From Halalkalicoccus paucihalophilus (GTDB taxonomy: Archaea; Halobacteriota; Halobacteria; Halobacteriales; Halalkalicoccaceae): 64,000 nucleotides of DNA. The DNA is taken from assembly GCF_001593955.1 (NCBI RefSeq), contig NZ_LTAZ01000007.1, positions 90,132 to 154,131 of the forward strand, given 5' to 3'. How positions within the stretch are numbered: the stretch's first letter is position 1; every line of letters begins with the position of its first letter. Under the pieces are notes generated by a model. That model ran no database searches. It saw only the letters and a list, made by a program, of their open reading frames with translations, and was not told the origin of the DNA. The translations under genes and the position numbers were made by a program. Positions 63,298 through 64,000 of this stretch are shown here, piece by piece.

Positions 63298-63530
63298 GTG
63301 ACTGAACAACTACACACCACGAACGAATCACCGTCGGGGCTCTCCCGACGAACGTTCATGAAAGCGGTCGGTGCTGCTGGCGCGGTTGCGGCGACCGGTA
63401 CGACCCGATCGCCGTCCGTTCGACGGCGGGAAGACGTACATCTCGGACGTCGTTAACGACGAACACGGTCAGTATAGACAAATAAGCAATATCCGCGGTG
63501 CGGACAACGCGAAGAGCGACCTCTTCCGAC
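63298..63530 (+). pseudogene. Decayed Tat-exported protein gene
   Basis: From GTG 63298 a frame encodes a clear Tat signal (SRRTFMKAVGAAGAVAATG), then switches to an Arg-rich stretch and stops at 63456 after 52 residues. In the +1 frame, sequence starting near 63420 reads PFDGGKTYISDVVNDEHGQYRQ and continues to a stop at 63530, giving a haloarchaea-like secreted-protein composition. A frameshift near 63390-63420 would join the two. Even joined, the product is short, so this is probably a truncated remnant of a gene related to the exported proteins around it. Confidence 0.4.
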
Positions 63531-63657
63531 CCTGCTGACGCAGTCCCTCCACTCAGCGGATTCGAACAGTTGCCCATTTTATCAGAACTCCGATATTATA
63601 TGGAGACGGTCGGGATTTCGAAAGGACTACCCATAACGACTGCTGTCGTCGGAACGA

Positions 63658-64000
63658 ATGCGAGACAACGACCACGAAGAGCGCAGTTCCGTTAGCAGAC
63701 GCGGGTATCTCGGTGCCGTCGGCGGACTTGCGGCGACACCGCTTCTCGGATCACTCGCGAGCGCGGCCGACTCCTCCGACTATTCCGACGTCGTGGACAT
63801 CGTGGAGGCGGGTGCGGACAACGACGGCAACGAATCGATCACCTCCACGCTCCGCCAAGTCGCCGGAGATGACACCCTCGTGAAATTCCCCGCCGGCGAG
63901 TACCTCATGGATGGCCAGTTCCGCATCGCGGGCTACGAGCAGTTCGGGATGGTCGGCGACGACGCCACCATCCGCGTCGCCCCCACCGACGGCTACACGT
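63658..64000 (+). CDS. Tat-exported secreted protein, probably right-handed beta-helix (partial)
   Basis: The gene starts at ATG 63658 and runs off the window end, giving 114 codons. The N-terminus has a twin-arginine signal (SRRGYLGAVGGLAATPLLG), followed by a mature part with VDIVEAGADNDGNESITSTL, then VKFPAGEYLMDGQFRI and MVGDDATIRVAP. This 'ADNDG...FPAGEY' pattern is the start of pectate-lyase-like or parallel beta-helix proteins of haloarchaea. A role in degrading or modifying surface or external polysaccharide is plausible. The catalytic part lies beyond the window. Confidence 0.8.
   Translation, partial: MRDNDHEERSSVSRRGYLGAVGGLAATPLLGSLASAADSSDYSDVVDIVEAGADNDGNESITSTLRQVAGDDTLVKFPAGEYLMDGQFRIAGYEQFGMVGDDATIRVAPTDGYT

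Overview
The window is a GC-rich stretch of a haloarchaeal (class Halobacteria) chromosome. The evidence is the strongly acidic proteome, an A1AO-type ATP synthase, TATA-box promoters with very short or no 5' leaders, Tat (SRRxF-type) signals on secreted proteins, and haloarchaeal families such as the HalOD1 and HalX domains, RPA with its associated protein, and membrane-anchored winged-helix regulators. The genus cannot be fixed from sequence alone.

Layout. 1-12.6 kb holds the A1AO ATP synthase. Subunits H-I-K-E-C-F-A-B run on the minus strand from a promoter near 12.59 kb. Subunit D and a small zinc-finger protein are cut off from B by about 3.2 kb carrying a regulator, a DMT exporter and a membrane-protein gene broken by one extra G. 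12.6-24.3 kb is housekeeping: SDR oxidoreductase, methyltransferase, pilin and secreted protein, a membrane-anchored regulator, electron transfer flavoprotein (etfB-etfA), a polyprenyl synthase, DUF373, an atypical radical SAM protein, a TRAM protein and a Tfx regulator. 24.3-35.9 kb holds an RPA operon, a ribbon-helix-helix protein, tRNA-His and tRNA-Pro, Hsp20, a site-2 protease with CBS domains, a universal stress protein and a Ski2/Hel308-like helicase.

35.9-59.4 kb is a surface-polysaccharide or glycosylation island. glmS, glmM and a glmU-like gene together can make UDP-GlcNAc. A compact minus-strand cluster (49.4-56.8 kb) encodes two nucleotide-sugar 6-dehydrogenases, a Gfo/Idh oxidoreductase, a DegT aminotransferase and a hexapeptide acetyltransferase. 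This is the enzyme set expected for a UDP-2,3-diacetamido-uronic acid like the one made by bacterial WbpA/B/E/D. Around it lie a flippase, two GT4 glycosyltransferases, a DUF354 protein, a CapA-like protein, a Tat lipoprotein polysaccharide deacetylase, a DUF1616 membrane protein, an asparagine-synthetase-like enzyme without the glutaminase cysteine, and an Asp/Gly/Ser-rich membrane-anchored protein.

59.4-64.0 kb has an overlapping three-gene signalling operon (HxlR-receiver-HalX, receiver, receiver-histidine kinase), a second Tat polysaccharide deacetylase, a decayed Tat-protein gene and the start of a secreted, probably beta-helical, protein. The sugar supply genes, assembly genes and exported carbohydrate-active proteins probably act together in building and modifying the cell surface. 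This is inferred from families and clustering, not shown.
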